A stretch of 35,000 nt of DNA from Prorocentrum cordatum (GCA_963575745.1 CAUYUJ010018560.1:530313-565312); one strand, 5' to 3'. Numbered from the stretch's first letter, positions 1 to 8,880 are shown. The notes: generated by a model from the sequence alone, not told the origin. Numbers and translations are program-made.

Positions 1-74
1 GAGAGGGCGACACCGCGAGGAGCGACCGCCCCTTGGCGGGGAGGGACGTGGGCGTGGTCTCGCGAGACGGCACA

Positions 75-560
75 CTCCTCCTCCTCCTCCTCCTCCTCCT
101 CCTCCTCCTCTTCCTCCTCTTCCTCTCTCTCCTCCTCCTCCGCCTCCTCCCGCCTCTCCTCTTCCCCCTCTTCTCCTCCTCCTCTCTCCTCCTCCTCCTC
201 CTCCTGCTCCTCCTCCTCCTCATCCTCTTCATCCCTCCTCCTCCTCCTCCGTTTCCTCCTCCTCCTCCTCCTCCTCCTCCTGCACATCCCAGGGTTCGCT
301 CCTCCTCCTCCTTATCCTCTTCATCGCTCCTCCGACTCTTCCTCCTTCTCCTCCTCATTCCGGGGTTCGCTCCTCCTCCTCCTCCTCCTCCTCCTTCTGC
401 TCCTTCTCATCCTCCTCCGTTTGCCCTCCTCCTCCTCCTCCTCCACCGTCCTCCTCCTCGCATCCTCCTCCTCCTCCTCATCATCCTACTCCTGGTTGAT
501 CCTCCTCATCCTCCTCCTCCTCCTCCTTCGTCCTCCTCCTCCTCCTCCGTCTTCCTCCCC
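75..560. repeat. (TCC)n microsatellite, interrupted
   Basis: An almost unbroken run of TCC triplets with small CTT, CGC and CAT interruptions. It keeps several frames open and yields poly-Leu, poly-Ser or poly-Pro translations, which are not evidence of a protein. The same motif recurs at 22257-22430 and 25337-25440 and, as GGA on the plus strand, at 9453-9471, 17092-17124 and 21712-21775. Confidence 0.95.
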
Positions 561-629
561 TCCCTGTCGGACCCCGAGGCCAATCGAAGGGCGGGCCTGG
601 TGTTTCGCCCAAGATTTCCTCACCACTCC

Positions 630-1030
630 TGATCCTGAAGTTTGGACTTTGCAGCATGTTCACGGATGCAAGGCGGGTGGTTTTCAAGATGTGGCTCTCG
701 CCGTAGCGCCGCGCACATCCATGCGATTTGCAAGACCTTCGCGGATTGAGAACGGGTGGTTTTCAACATGTGGCTCTCGCCTAGGCGCCCGCGCGCATCG
801 TTTGTTAATGTTTGTACGAGCTTCACGGATGGAGGGCAGGTCGTTTTCAAAATGTGGCTCTCGCCGCACACACCCGTCATACAAAATTGCAACAGCCTCA
901 CGGATGGAAGGCGGGCCGTTCTCAAAAACGTGGCTCCTGCCTCGGCGCCTCGCAGGTCCGCGCTGAAACTTTTGAGGAGGGGGCGGTTCCTTTGTCAACA
1001 TGTGGCTCTCGCCGTGGCGCTGCCCACATT
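630..1030. repeat. Degenerate tandem repeat, 72-84 bp unit, five copies
   Basis: The core GTGGCTCTCGCC (one variant copy) starts at 691, 770, 854, 930 and 1002, each time preceded by a GGTTTTCAAVATG-like stretch and a CACGGATGGAGGGC-like stretch. Spacings are 79, 84, 76 and 72 bp, so the copies have drifted. Short open frames on both strands through this block follow the repeat and show no domain. The 1031-1317 spacer shows nothing recognisable. Confidence 0.85.
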
Positions 1031-1317
1031 CGTCTGAAGAGTTTGCACCGGTTTCAAGGGATGTCAAGGTTGAAGTGCCAAAGCGTGTGTGTTTGGCGCG
1101 ATTTCGGACTGTCGGGGCGCAGCAGTTATGTGGATTCGTGGTGCTGCAACCCCTGGCACTGTTCAGGATCGTCAAGATGGTGTTCTAGCACCGTTCAAGC
1201 TTTTCAGACGGTTATTCTCCAACGGGGTACTTCCTTCAGTGAGCATGAACCCTTATAGGGGCCTATGAAAAAGGGAGCTTGGAGGGAGAAGTGATTACAA
1301 TCTCGTTGATGGGCCTT

Positions 1318-1630
1318 CATGCGAACTGCGCCACTAAGGCCTTCGGTGGAGCTCCCTATGGGGGCCACGAAACGCTGTACTGGGCGTGACAGACGCATGC
1401 GTACTGCGCCACTGGAACCTTCGGTGAAGCTCCCTCGGGGGCTAGGAAAAGCTGTGATGGGCGTGGGAGACGCATGCGAACTGCACCACTGGTACCTTCG
1501 AGGGAGCTCCTGATGCGGCCACGAAGCGCTGTATTGTGTGGTGGAGACGCATGCGAACTGCGCCACTGGGACCTTCTGTGGAGCTCCCTTATGGGGCCAC
1601 GCCACGAAACGTTGTCCCTGGGCTGTGTGG
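1318..1630. repeat. Tandem repeat, 77-78 bp unit, four copies
   Basis: The word CATGCGAACTGCGCCACT or a near match begins at 1318, 1396, 1473 and 1550 (periods 78, 77, 77), followed each time by a CCTTCGGTGGAGCTCCCT-like half. The period is regular and identity between copies is moderate to high. Function unknown; the sequence differs from the preceding 72-84 bp array. Confidence 0.88.
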
Positions 1631-2350
1631 GTTGGAGGAGGGATGAGGGGGGGGAGGAGGAGGAGGAGAGGAAGGGGAGGAGGAGGTGGGACGCGGGGCG
1701 CTGTCTCGTCAAAACGATGACTCAATACCACAGGATGGTTGGGAATAGCATGACAACTGTGGTTAGTCTTCCACTTTTCAAGAAAGCAACAAACAAAGCC
1801 ACAGCACAGTGAGATTTCAAGCCGGGAGCGCCTGAACGTTGCCCTCCTCCTCGCTGTCGGGAAGAAGGGGAAACATCCAGCCCCGACCTCTTCTTCCTCC
1901 TCAACCTCATCGGGCGGGGAGGGGTTGGAGGGAGGAGACCCAGCCTTGAAGCAGCTGGTCTGGCGAGGCTGCGCTCGGCCTCCAAACCTTCAAGAAAAAG
2001 TCCGAAGGCAGCCGCAACGCGCACGAGTTCCCAACGCCCGCCCTCGCCCCACACATGCAAATTCTGAACGAGGGCTTGCTTTTGCCCGCAAAATTTGCCA
2101 GCGCGAGGGGCCAGCATGGGCCAGCATAGCAGAGGGAGCTTGGGGGGAGGGCAATCTCCTCGCGCGGGGGGGGGGAAGTGATTGCAAGGTTCGGCTAGAC
2201 AGAGCACTGCTTCCCAAGAGTATCCACCACAAGCAGCACACCGAACAACGGTTTGGCTCCTTGGGAACGCAGGAAGGAAGCCAGAGGGCAGACAGCGACA
2301 CATCGCTCAGTCGGAACTGAAGTCCTTGGAAGGCTGCTAAATGCGCAACG
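1631..2350. other. Unassigned GC-rich sequence
   Basis: Starts with a short GGA-rich patch (1640-1690), then GC-rich unique sequence with G homopolymers near 2165 and 2430. Long open frames exist on both strands, but none carries a recognisable domain, and they overlap extensively, as expected of stop-poor GC-rich DNA. Nothing identifiable. Confidence 0.5.
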
Positions 2351-2860
2351 TCATCCGCAACCTCCCGAGACAAAGCCTTCCCGGGGCGCGCGCGGCGGCC
2401 GCCCTTGTGCCCGGGCCGCGAAGTTCGGTGGGGGGGGAGGCATCGCCGCCCGAGGCCTCCCGCGGAGCAAGGGGGGAGCAACAACATCATCACAATCCGA
2501 AATCACGCCTTCCTGGATGGCCGCCCGCCGCGCAAACTCTTCAAGAGTGTCTGCTAGGGTACCCAAGGTATCCTTACAGTCAGCGATGTCAGGATGTTGA
2601 CTAACGCCTTGTTCGCATTGAAGTCCGCAGCACGGTTGCCACCCCAGTCATCTTCTGAAATCTTGCCCGCCGTCACCGTCGAAAACCGAAGGGGGCATTT
2701 GACTTTGGCGGCGGATGCATCTGGAAACAACCTGTGGAACTCTTCCCACAAGTGGCATCTCGAATTGCGGACAAAGATCGAATGAACCTTACCATGTACA
2801 GCACCAGCCGTTCCCTGGCCGTCGACGTGAAAAACACAAGTGCCGCGGGCAAGGCCTCAG
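2351..2860 (-). pseudogene. Possible decayed coding stretch, unrecognised
   Basis: On the minus strand three consecutive frames look more like ordinary protein than their surroundings: about 2860-2673 (contains RERLVLYMVRFIRSLSAI), about 2751-2554 (contains SEDDWGGNRAADFNANKAL) and about 2595-2351 (contains TLADTLEEFARRAAIQEG). Together they could be one coding region interrupted by two frameshifts. Composition is mixed and charged, without the low-complexity bias of nearby frames. I do not recognise the family and see no start, splice sites or domain. It could equally be chance open frames in GC-rich DNA. Confidence 0.25.
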
Positions 2861-2889
2861 GGGGGGGATGCGCGCCGCCCCCGCCCTTA

Positions 2890-2974
2890 GATGACGTCGC
2901 GTTCCGCGCCGGCGGCGTCCAGGAATGCATGAAGAAGACGAGGGCCAAATAGGAGCAGCATGTAGGTGGCGATC
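2890..2974 (+). repeat. Left inverted arm of the foldback-like element
   Basis: 85 bp matching the reverse complement of 3816-3900. The match is strongest at both ends and weakest in the middle (about arm positions 41-62). Confidence 0.8.
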
Positions 2975-3470
2975 TGCACCACAGCGCCTGTGTACACCAC
3001 AGTGCTCGCGTGCACCACAGCGCGCGTGTACACCACAGCGCTTGTGTCCACCGCGACAGCCGTGTGTCACGCAGCGCCTGTGTACACCACAGTGCTTGCG
3101 TGCACCACCGCGCCTGTGTATACCATAGCGAATGTGTACACCGCAGCAACCATGTGCAACACAACGCCTGTGTACACCGCAGTGCTCGCGTGCACCACAG
3201 CGCGCCTGTACACCACAGCGCCTGCGTCCACCGCATCAGCCGTGTGCAACGCAGCGCCTGTGTACACCACAGTGCTTGCGTGCACCACAGCGCCTGTGTA
3301 CACCGCATCTAATGTGTATACCACAGCAACCATGTGCAAGAGAGCGCACTTGTACACCACAGCTCGCGTGCACCGCAGCGTCTGTGCACACCACAGCGCC
3401 TGTGTACACCACAGCATCCGCGTGCAACGCAGATCTGGTGTACACCACAGTGCCTGCGTGCAGAGGACAG
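2975..3470 (+). repeat. 18-bp minisatellite, forward block
   Basis: Roughly 27 units of an 18-bp motif (CACCACAGYGCYTGYGTR), encoding hexapeptides such as HHSACV in one frame and TTAPVY in another. Because 18 is a multiple of three, no frame gains stops and long spurious frames arise on both strands. Confidence 0.9.
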
Positions 3471-3540
3471 GTAGAAGGAGCATGCAAGTAAGGATCTGCT
3501 TCGGACAGCTAAACACCACGCCAGGGAAGCGCTGATACTG

Positions 3541-3815
3541 TTGCACACGGTTGCTGTCGTGCACACAGGCGCCGCGGTGTACACAGGCGCTGTGGTGCAC
3601 GCGGGCACTATGGTGTACACTGGTGCTGTGTTGCGCATGGGTGATGTGGTGTACGCAAGTGCTGTGGTGCCCACAAGCGCTATGGTGCACGCAGGCACTG
3701 TGGCACACACTGGCGCTGTGTTGCACGCGGCAGCTGTGGTGTACATAGGCGGCGTGGTGTACATAGGCGCTGTGGTGCACGCAGGCACTGTGGTGTTCAC
3801 AGGCGCTGTGATGCT
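3541..3815 (-). repeat. 18-bp minisatellite, inverted block
   Basis: The same 18-bp motif as 2975-3470 in reverse complement (GTGTACACAGGCGCTGTG-like units, about 15 copies). It faces the forward block across a spacer of about 70 bp (3471-3540). Confidence 0.9.
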
Positions 3816-3900
3816 GATCGCCACCTACATGCTGCTGCTACCCGTCCTCGGTCATCCCTAGGCATTCCCAAACGACGCCGGCGCGAAACGTGACGTCATC
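3816..3900 (-). repeat. Right inverted arm of the foldback-like element
   Basis: Reverse complement of 2890-2974; ends in GACGTCATC, mirroring GATGACGTC at the left end. A short C-run follows at 3901, and no convincing target duplication could be matched to the left flank. Confidence 0.8.
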
Positions 3901-3969
3901 GCCCCCCCCACATGACGGCCGTCATCGGCCCAGATTAATATATCAGACTCTTGACGGCCGTGCGTAGAT

Positions 3970-4515
3970 TTATCGACTGTCATGTTAACTCAGCTGCGTC
4001 GTGCTCCTCTAAGCTGCGGGCTTCCTAGCTTTCGTTCCACTGGTGGATATCTCGGGAGAAAGGTTCGCGAACCTTGCGAAATTTACGGAATTCACTTACG
4101 CGCGTCATTTACGTAACGTACGGCCGAGCGCAAATTTACCGACCGGCCATGTTCACTGGGCTGTGTCGTGCTCCTGTAGGCCGCGGATGTTCTAGCCTTC
4201 GTTCCGCTGATGGACGTCTCGGTAAGAGGTTGTGCTAAACTTGCGAAATTTCCGGAATGTGCGTGTCTGCGAAATTTGCGTAATGTACGTCCGCGCGTAA
4301 ATTTACCGACCGCCCCTGTTAACTCAGCTGCGCCGTGTTCCTCGAGGCTTCGAACCTCCTAGCCGTCGTTCCACTGATGGACGTCTCGGGAGGAGGATTC
4401 TCGCAAAAAATGTACTGAATTCACGGATCTGCGAACTTTGCATAATTTAGGTCCGCGAATAAGTTTACTGAATTCGCGAAAATTGGGAAATTTACGGCAT
4501 GTACGTGTTTGCGAA
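3970..4515 (+). repeat. ~167-bp satellite-like tandem array, block 1
   Basis: Three copies anchored at CAGCTGCGTCGTGCTCC-like words at 3991, 4158 and 4325 (spacing 167 and 167), each continuing through a GATGGACGTCTCGG word and a GCGAAATTTGCGTAAT word rich in AA/TT and CG. The last copy carries an extra ~75-bp partial duplication. The array stops abruptly at 4515 and resumes in the same phase at 7687, so it is interrupted by an insertion. Confidence 0.88.
4499..4515. repeat. Target site duplication, left copy
   Basis: ATGTACGTGTTTGCGAA, identical to 7687-7703. It belongs to the satellite unit and marks the left edge of the LINE insertion. Confidence 0.72.
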
Positions 4516-4537
4516 ACGAAGCGAAGCGAAGCGAAGC
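4516..4537 (-). repeat. 5-bp repeat tail of the LINE
   Basis: Plus strand reads ACGAAGCGAAGCGAAGCGAA; on the LINE's own strand this is a (CTTCG)n-type tail of about four units directly against the 17-bp duplication. Short tandem tails instead of poly(A) are known from RTE and some other LINE clades. Confidence 0.6.
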
Positions 4538-4930
4538 GCGCAGATTCGCCAAAGCAGGACCCTTGAGGGTCGGCGCGGGGGGGCCCTAGGAGCAAGGTGA
4601 AACAATGCACACGTCTAAACACCCAGAATGCTATGGTCACAAAGTTGGCCTGCCGCTCGCTGGTGGACGCAGTGCTGTTTGCCGCGACTGGTAAGTATCC
4701 AACGCGACGTAGACATCTTTCCATTCGGATTGTGGCTTTTTATGCCATCTTTCGAGCCCGCTCACGGCGATCAGACAAAGTCCAATTTTGCGCAGACGTG
4801 TCGAATGAACCTGCAGACTATAACACACCATCATATTCATTACTCAAAAAGCGGCCACCGGCGTCGCAAAAATGGGACTACTAGTCCCATTCTAGTCCAG
4901 GAGTCTAGGAATCGAGACTCCCAGTGTTAG
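4538..4930. other. LINE-internal sequence, no recognisable gene
   Basis: Unique sequence inside the insertion. A 67-residue minus-strand frame (4637-4840) is open, but I cannot assign it. At 4874-4890 there is a 17-bp near-palindrome, TGGGACTA-C-TAGTCCCA, followed by further short inverted motifs. Possibly LINE 3' untranslated region. Confidence 0.45.
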
Positions 4931-5845
4931 AGTCGAGACTTGGACAATGGAGTCGGAATTATAGGAGCCAGTGATGGAAATGCAGACACCACATTGGGAT
5001 ACATAGCATCTGGAGCCGGAAAGGTGGAAGCCGGAATGGGAGAGACGGGGGCAGTAGTCGGCAAGATTGACGCCGGATTTGGACAGACGGGAGCTGCAGT
5101 CGGAAAGCTGGGTGCCAGAAATAAGGCCGCCGGGGTCGGACAGATCGGAGCACGAAAAGAGTCGAAGACATGGGGGCTGGAGTGGGAAAATTGGGCGCTG
5201 GAGTTGAAGAAATGGGAGCCTGAGTCGGAAGCTGGGTGCCGGAGTCGGGGCCGCGGGTACTGGAGTCGGACAATCGTAGGAGGGCACCAACTATACACCA
5301 ACACCGATCCTGGCCAGGATCACCCTGGGCCCAGGATCGGTGTATATGCCTTCTTGCGCAAGGCAGGAGGGCGTATACACCGATCCTGGGCCCAGGGTGA
5401 TCCTGGGCCAGGATCGGTGTTGGTGTATAGTTGGTGCCCTCCGAAATCGGACCCTAGTCGGTGAGAGCCAAAAGTTGGAAAGACGGGAGCTGGAGTCGGA
5501 AAGAATGGGCGCCGGAATTGGAGCTCGAATCGGAAAATTGGGCGTCGAAGTCGCGGGAGCTGGAGTCGGAAAGCTGGGCGTCGGAATCGGGGCCATGGGA
5601 GCTGGAGTCGGAAAGCTGGGCTCGGGAACCGGAAAGATAGGAGCACGAGCGGAATCGGAATCATGGGAGCTGGAGTCGGAAAATTGGACGCTGGAGATGG
5701 AGAGACTGGAGCCGGAGTCGGAACATTGGGCATGAATCAGGGCCGCGGGTGCTGGAGTCGGAAACTTGGACGACACTCGGAAAGAACCGGAATTGGAGAG
5801 ACGGGAGCTGGAGTCGGAAAGTTGGGCGCCGGATTTGGGGCCACC
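4931..5845. repeat. Degenerate GGAGCYGGAGTCGGAAA minisatellite
   Basis: Irregular repeats of GGAGCTGGAGTCGGAAA, CTGGGCGYCGGA and related words run from about 4931 to 5278 and 5443 to 5845, interrupted by the hairpin at 5279-5442. Minus-strand translation is Ser/Pro/Thr-rich (FPTPAP and SDSSSRLS types). No domain; long open frames here reflect repeat composition. Confidence 0.75.
5279..5442. repeat. 164-bp near-perfect inverted repeat (hairpin)
   Basis: GGAGGGCACCAACTATACAC at 5279 is mirrored by GTGTATAGTTGGTGCCCTCC ending at 5442. The arms of roughly 75-80 nt pair almost completely, including internal GATCCTGG, CCTGGGCCCAGG and GGATCGGTGTATA words, around a small centre containing CTTGCGCAAGG. 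A few substitutions and one 1-nt length difference separate the arms. It interrupts the surrounding GGAGTCGGAAA repeat, which suggests a small mobile hairpin (MITE-like), but no flanking duplication is evident. Confidence 0.82.
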
Positions 5846-6015
5846 TGGGGCCGCTTGGAGAAGTCTTCTGGGGTCGCCTGGAGACGCCTCCTGGGGCCGC
5901 CTTGACACGCCTCCTGGGGCCGCCTGGAGGCGCCTCCTGGGGCCAACTGGAGAAGCCTTCGGGTGCCGCTTGGAGAAGCCTCGTGCGGCCGCCTGGACAC
6001 GCTTCCTGGAATTGG
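5846..6015. repeat. 23-bp tandem repeat, about seven copies
   Basis: Units of the CTGGGGCCGCCTGGAGACGCCTC type; CTGGGG starts at 5891, 5914 and 5937, giving a 23-bp period. Located in the 3' half of the LINE insertion; origin unknown. Confidence 0.78.
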
Positions 6016-6090
6016 GGCCCTGGGAGCTGGACTCGGAAAGTTGGGCGCCGTGGTGCCGGAGATGTGCAGAAAGAAGTCGTCGCATAAGCG

Positions 6091-6762
6091 ATGATTTGCC
6101 CCTCCAATCTGTGCCGCGCGCAGCTGTCGCAAGCAAGCTGCAACCACCACCGACACCCGGTGTCGTCGGACACTCCTGTGTCGTGCACCAGTTTCTGTGA
6201 TACCAGAAAGCTGACGATACCATGATCCCATATTTTCCGCTGCCCTCTGCGTCTCCTCCGAGCAGGTCGTTTGTCATAAATTGGGGATTCCCGGACGGCG
6301 GCACGTCGTGACCATCGGTCAGTGGATTGATTTGCTGTGCGGCAAGCCCACCGCCACTACCTTTGAGATAAACTGTTGTCCAAGATTCAATTTGGGCTCG
6401 TTCGGCGTGAGCGTTAGCAGTGTGCGTTGCTCTCCTGACAAAGTCGATCCAAGATTCCGTGGTGCTGTCGTCAGAGTTGTTTCTGTCGTCGTCGTCATTG
6501 TTTCCGCTGCTGTCGGTGGAGTCGCTCTCAGGCGCTGTGGTATCTAGATTGGTTTGCTTTGCGTGCTCGGAATTTCTGGTCTGATGGCTCGTTTGGTCGT
6601 CGTCCTCGGGACGCCCGTCGCGCGCCTCTTGCTAGCGCCAACTATGATTATGACCATCTTTCGCTGCGTCTGCTGAAGGGAAGTGAGCACGTCTGTAATA
6701 AGAACCCACGACGTGCATCCGTACATGACGGCAAGCATCACAGTCCCGCTACAAAGTCGCAT
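6091..6762 (-). pseudogene. LINE ORF, C-terminal part (post-RT region)
   Basis: Continues the reverse transcriptase at 6810-7686 in another frame. The segment from 6762 contains SGTVMLAVMYGCTSWVL and LQQTQRKMVIIIVGASKRR, matching the conserved 'YGCxxW...LxxxQRKMxRxIxG..RR' block found after the RT in RTE-like LINE proteins. In the next frame down to about 6300 it contains ESWIDFVRRATHTANAHAER, resembling the helical tail of such proteins. It then runs open into the Ser/Pro-rich repeat, so the true C terminus is unclear. A frameshift near 6544 and one near 6810-6825 show that it is not functional. Confidence 0.62.
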
Positions 6763-6809
6763 GCGGCTAACAAGAGGGTAATGTTTGAACTTGCGCCACC
6801 CAGAGGAAT

Positions 6810-7686
6810 TTATACTATTGAGCTCCTTTCCGGGAAGTCATGAAACGTGCGTGTTCTGCCCAAGTAGACCGTGCTCTGCTTCGCTTCCAGGATCTCAGCA
6901 TTGTCTCCGTCGATAGTGACGAACCGACTTGTTCTGCTCTGGCGGCGGGCGACATTCGTAAGTATGTTGGTCTTGGCTGGGTGCAGTTCCAAGCCGCATT
7001 GGGAAGACTGGTTCTTCAAATCGCAAAGTAAACGTTCCAGTTGGCGTAGATTCGGTGTATACAACAAGATATCGTCTGCAAATCGGAGGTTGGTAATGAT
7101 GAAGTCTGCGACACATACCATTTGTATGCCGAACTTCCTCCTGCACCACGACTGCTTCGGCCGTCGGAAGATATGTCCAAGAAGTGCGTTGGACAGAAGT
7201 GAGCTTAGCGGGTCCCTTTGCTTTACGCCTTTCTCACTGCTGAACTCTGTGCTCGTGGTGTCTGCGCGGACTCTGGCGGTTTGGTTGTCGTAAAACTTCT
7301 GTAGGAGCTCGATGTATGATGAGGGTACCCGCTGTTCATCCAAAGCCTGCCATAGTGAACCGTGGCTGACGCAGTCGAATACTTCCTTGAAGTTCACAGC
7401 TGCCGCCCACAAAGGTAATTGCCATTCTTCCGACTGGTTGTGAAGCAGGCTTGTGGCGAAAAGGTGGAATCCGGTGCAGTAGCCATGTCGGAAGCCTGTT
7501 TGGTCGATGCTTTGTTGGCCATCCAATATTGGGCTTATGTACACGAGTCGGGACATCAACTTGCACAGGAGAAGAATGATCGAAATTGGTCCATAATTCT
7601 GCGTTAGATTGGGGTCCCCAGATTTAAGAATTACGCTTACGGCACTGCGTCTCCATTGTCCTGGTGGTAAACGATATGGTTGTGTG
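6810..7686 (-). pseudogene. Reverse transcriptase of an RTE-like LINE, truncated
   Basis: Minus-strand frame beginning at the insertion junction. Around 7678-7560 it reads through VILKSGDPNLTQNYGPISII, the N-terminal RT block ('ILKKGDP...NYRPISL'). Numbering from a Met codon in that frame at 7556-7554, it has motif A near residue 54 as AVNFKEVFD, where the usual catalytic Asp is Asn; motif B as GVKQRDPLSSLL near 110; and motif C as FADD near 159, followed by LHPAKTNIL and STVYLG. There is no initiator at the junction, so the 5' part (endonuclease) is lost. The frame ends near 6810 and continues in another frame. The motif A substitution, truncation and frameshift all say dead copy. Confidence 0.85.
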
Positions 7687-7703
7687 ATGTACGTGTTTGC
7701 GAA
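7687..7703. repeat. Target site duplication, right copy
   Basis: Identical to 4499-4515 (17 of 17). The satellite continues from here with GTTTGCGTAATTTACG, the expected continuation of the unit broken at 4515. Confidence 0.72.
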
Positions 7704-8805
7704 GTTTGCGTAATTTACGCCCGCGCGCCACGTTACCGAACGTCCTTCTTAACTCAGCTGCGTCGTGCTCCTCTAGGGTTCGGATGTCCTCGCTTTCGCT
7801 ACGCTGATGGACATATCGTACAGAATTCACGTATCTCCAAAATTTGCTTAACTTGCGTCCGCACGTGACTGTACTGCCCGCCCCTGTTAACTCAGCTGCG
7901 TCGGGTTTTTCCTGGCTGCGGCCCTTCTAGCCTTCGCTCCACTGATGGGCGTGTCGGGAAGAAGATTTGTGACAATTGCGAATTTCACGGAACTTACGTG
8001 CCTGCGATTTTTGCGTAATTCACGTCCGCGCGTAAATTTTACGACCGCGCATGTTGACCCAGCTGTTCCATGTTCCTCTGGACTTCGGGCCTCCTAGCTT
8101 TCACTCCGCTGATGGACGTCGCGGGGCAAGGAGGAATATTCGCGAATATGTGACATTGTCAGAATTTCCGTGCCTGCGAAATTTGAATAATTGACCGGCG
8201 CGACGAGTGAATTCATACAAATTCAGAAAAAACAACATGTTACAGAATTTACGTGTCTACGAATTTTGCGTAATTTGCGCCCGCGCGTACATTTAACAAC
8301 CGCCCATGTTATCTCAGCTGCTTCGTGTTCTTCTAAGCTTCGGAGCTCGTAGCCGTTGCTCCACTGATAGACGTCTGAGCAATAGGATTTGCGAAAATTG
8401 CGAAATTTACGTTCGTATGCGTATCTGCGAGATACGACAGCGCGTAAATTTACCGACCGTCAACGTTAACTCAGCTGCGTCGTGCTCCTCAAGGAATCGA
8501 ACCTTCTAGCCGTCGTTCCAATGATGGACGTCTTGGGAAGAAGATTGGCGAAAATTGCAACGTTTACGAAAATTACGTATTTGCTGAATTTGCGTGATGT
8601 ACCTCCGGGCGTAAATTTGCCGGCCGCCCATGCTATCTCAGCTGCGTCGTGCTCCTCCTGGTTGCAGCTTATAGCCTTCTTTCCACTGACACACGTCTCG
8701 GGCGTAGGATTTGCGAACTTTGCAAAAGTTTCGAAATTTACGAATCTGCGAAATTTGCGTCACTTATATTCGCGCGTAAATCTCGCGCGAACCCGCGCGC
8801 AGGTA
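7704..8805 (+). repeat. ~167-bp satellite-like tandem array, block 2
   Basis: Same family as 3970-4515. CAGCTG anchors occur at 7755, 7893, 8060, 8315, 8472 and 8639 (spacings 138, 167, 255, 157, 167), so some copies carry deletions or partial duplications. Each unit contains GATGGACGT and GCGAAATTTGCGTAAT-like words. The block ends near 8805 just before a CA microsatellite. Frames here are short and lack domains. Confidence 0.88.
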
Positions 8806-8828
8806 AACAAAAACAACGCGAAAGTTTC

Positions 8829-8880
8829 CACACGGACACACACACACACACGCACACACACACATACACACATACACACG
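8829..8880. repeat. (CA)n microsatellite
   Basis: Runs of CA with occasional CG and TA dinucleotide substitutions. Simple repeat, no coding meaning. Confidence 0.95.

Larger units (their letters stand above)
2890..3900. mobile_element. Foldback-like element with minisatellite arms
   Basis: A 1011-bp inverted structure. The outer 85 bp at 2890-2974 and 3816-3900 are reverse complements at about 66 of 85 positions without gaps, perfect over the inner 21 bp (starting AGCAGCATGTAGGTGGCGAT) and the first 9 bp (GATGACGTC). Between them lie 18-bp minisatellites: units of the CACCACAGCGCCTGTGTA type at 2975-3470, then the same units in reverse complement at 3541-3815. Long inverted repeats built of short tandem repeats are the hallmark of foldback (FB-type) elements of animals, but no transposase or clear target duplication is visible. 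Open frames in all directions come from the 18-bp (six-codon) period. An inverted tandem duplication without transposition is the alternative. Confidence 0.6.
4516..7686 (-). mobile_element. 5'-truncated RTE-like LINE inserted in the satellite
   Basis: A 3171-bp insertion between identical 17-bp copies of satellite sequence; removing it with one copy restores the satellite phase. On the minus strand the reverse transcriptase frame is open right up to the right-hand junction, with no start codon, as expected for 5' truncation during target-primed reverse transcription. The opposite end next to the left duplication carries a short CTTCG repeat, like the microsatellite tails of RTE-type elements. 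The 3' half (about 4930-6090) contains minisatellites and a large hairpin that may be nested additions. Inference rests on the duplication, truncation and tail agreeing in orientation. Confidence 0.72.

Noticed and set aside
33-632. 199-residue frame of poly-Leu, poly-Pro and poly-Ser
   Set aside because: Pure consequence of the TCC triplet repeat; no non-repetitive core.
2975-3815. CRISPR array
   Set aside because: Units are contiguous 18-bp repeats without unique spacers, and the context is eukaryotic.
2966-3824. Many overlapping open frames with Cys/His- or Thr/Val-rich hexapeptides, at first sight like zinc-finger or antifreeze proteins
   Set aside because: The 18-bp period keeps several frames open on both strands at once; no frame is favoured and there is no flanking coding sequence.
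5291-6304. 337-residue minus-strand protein
   Set aside because: A hybrid of the LINE C-terminal tail and minisatellite translation; no independent start or domain.
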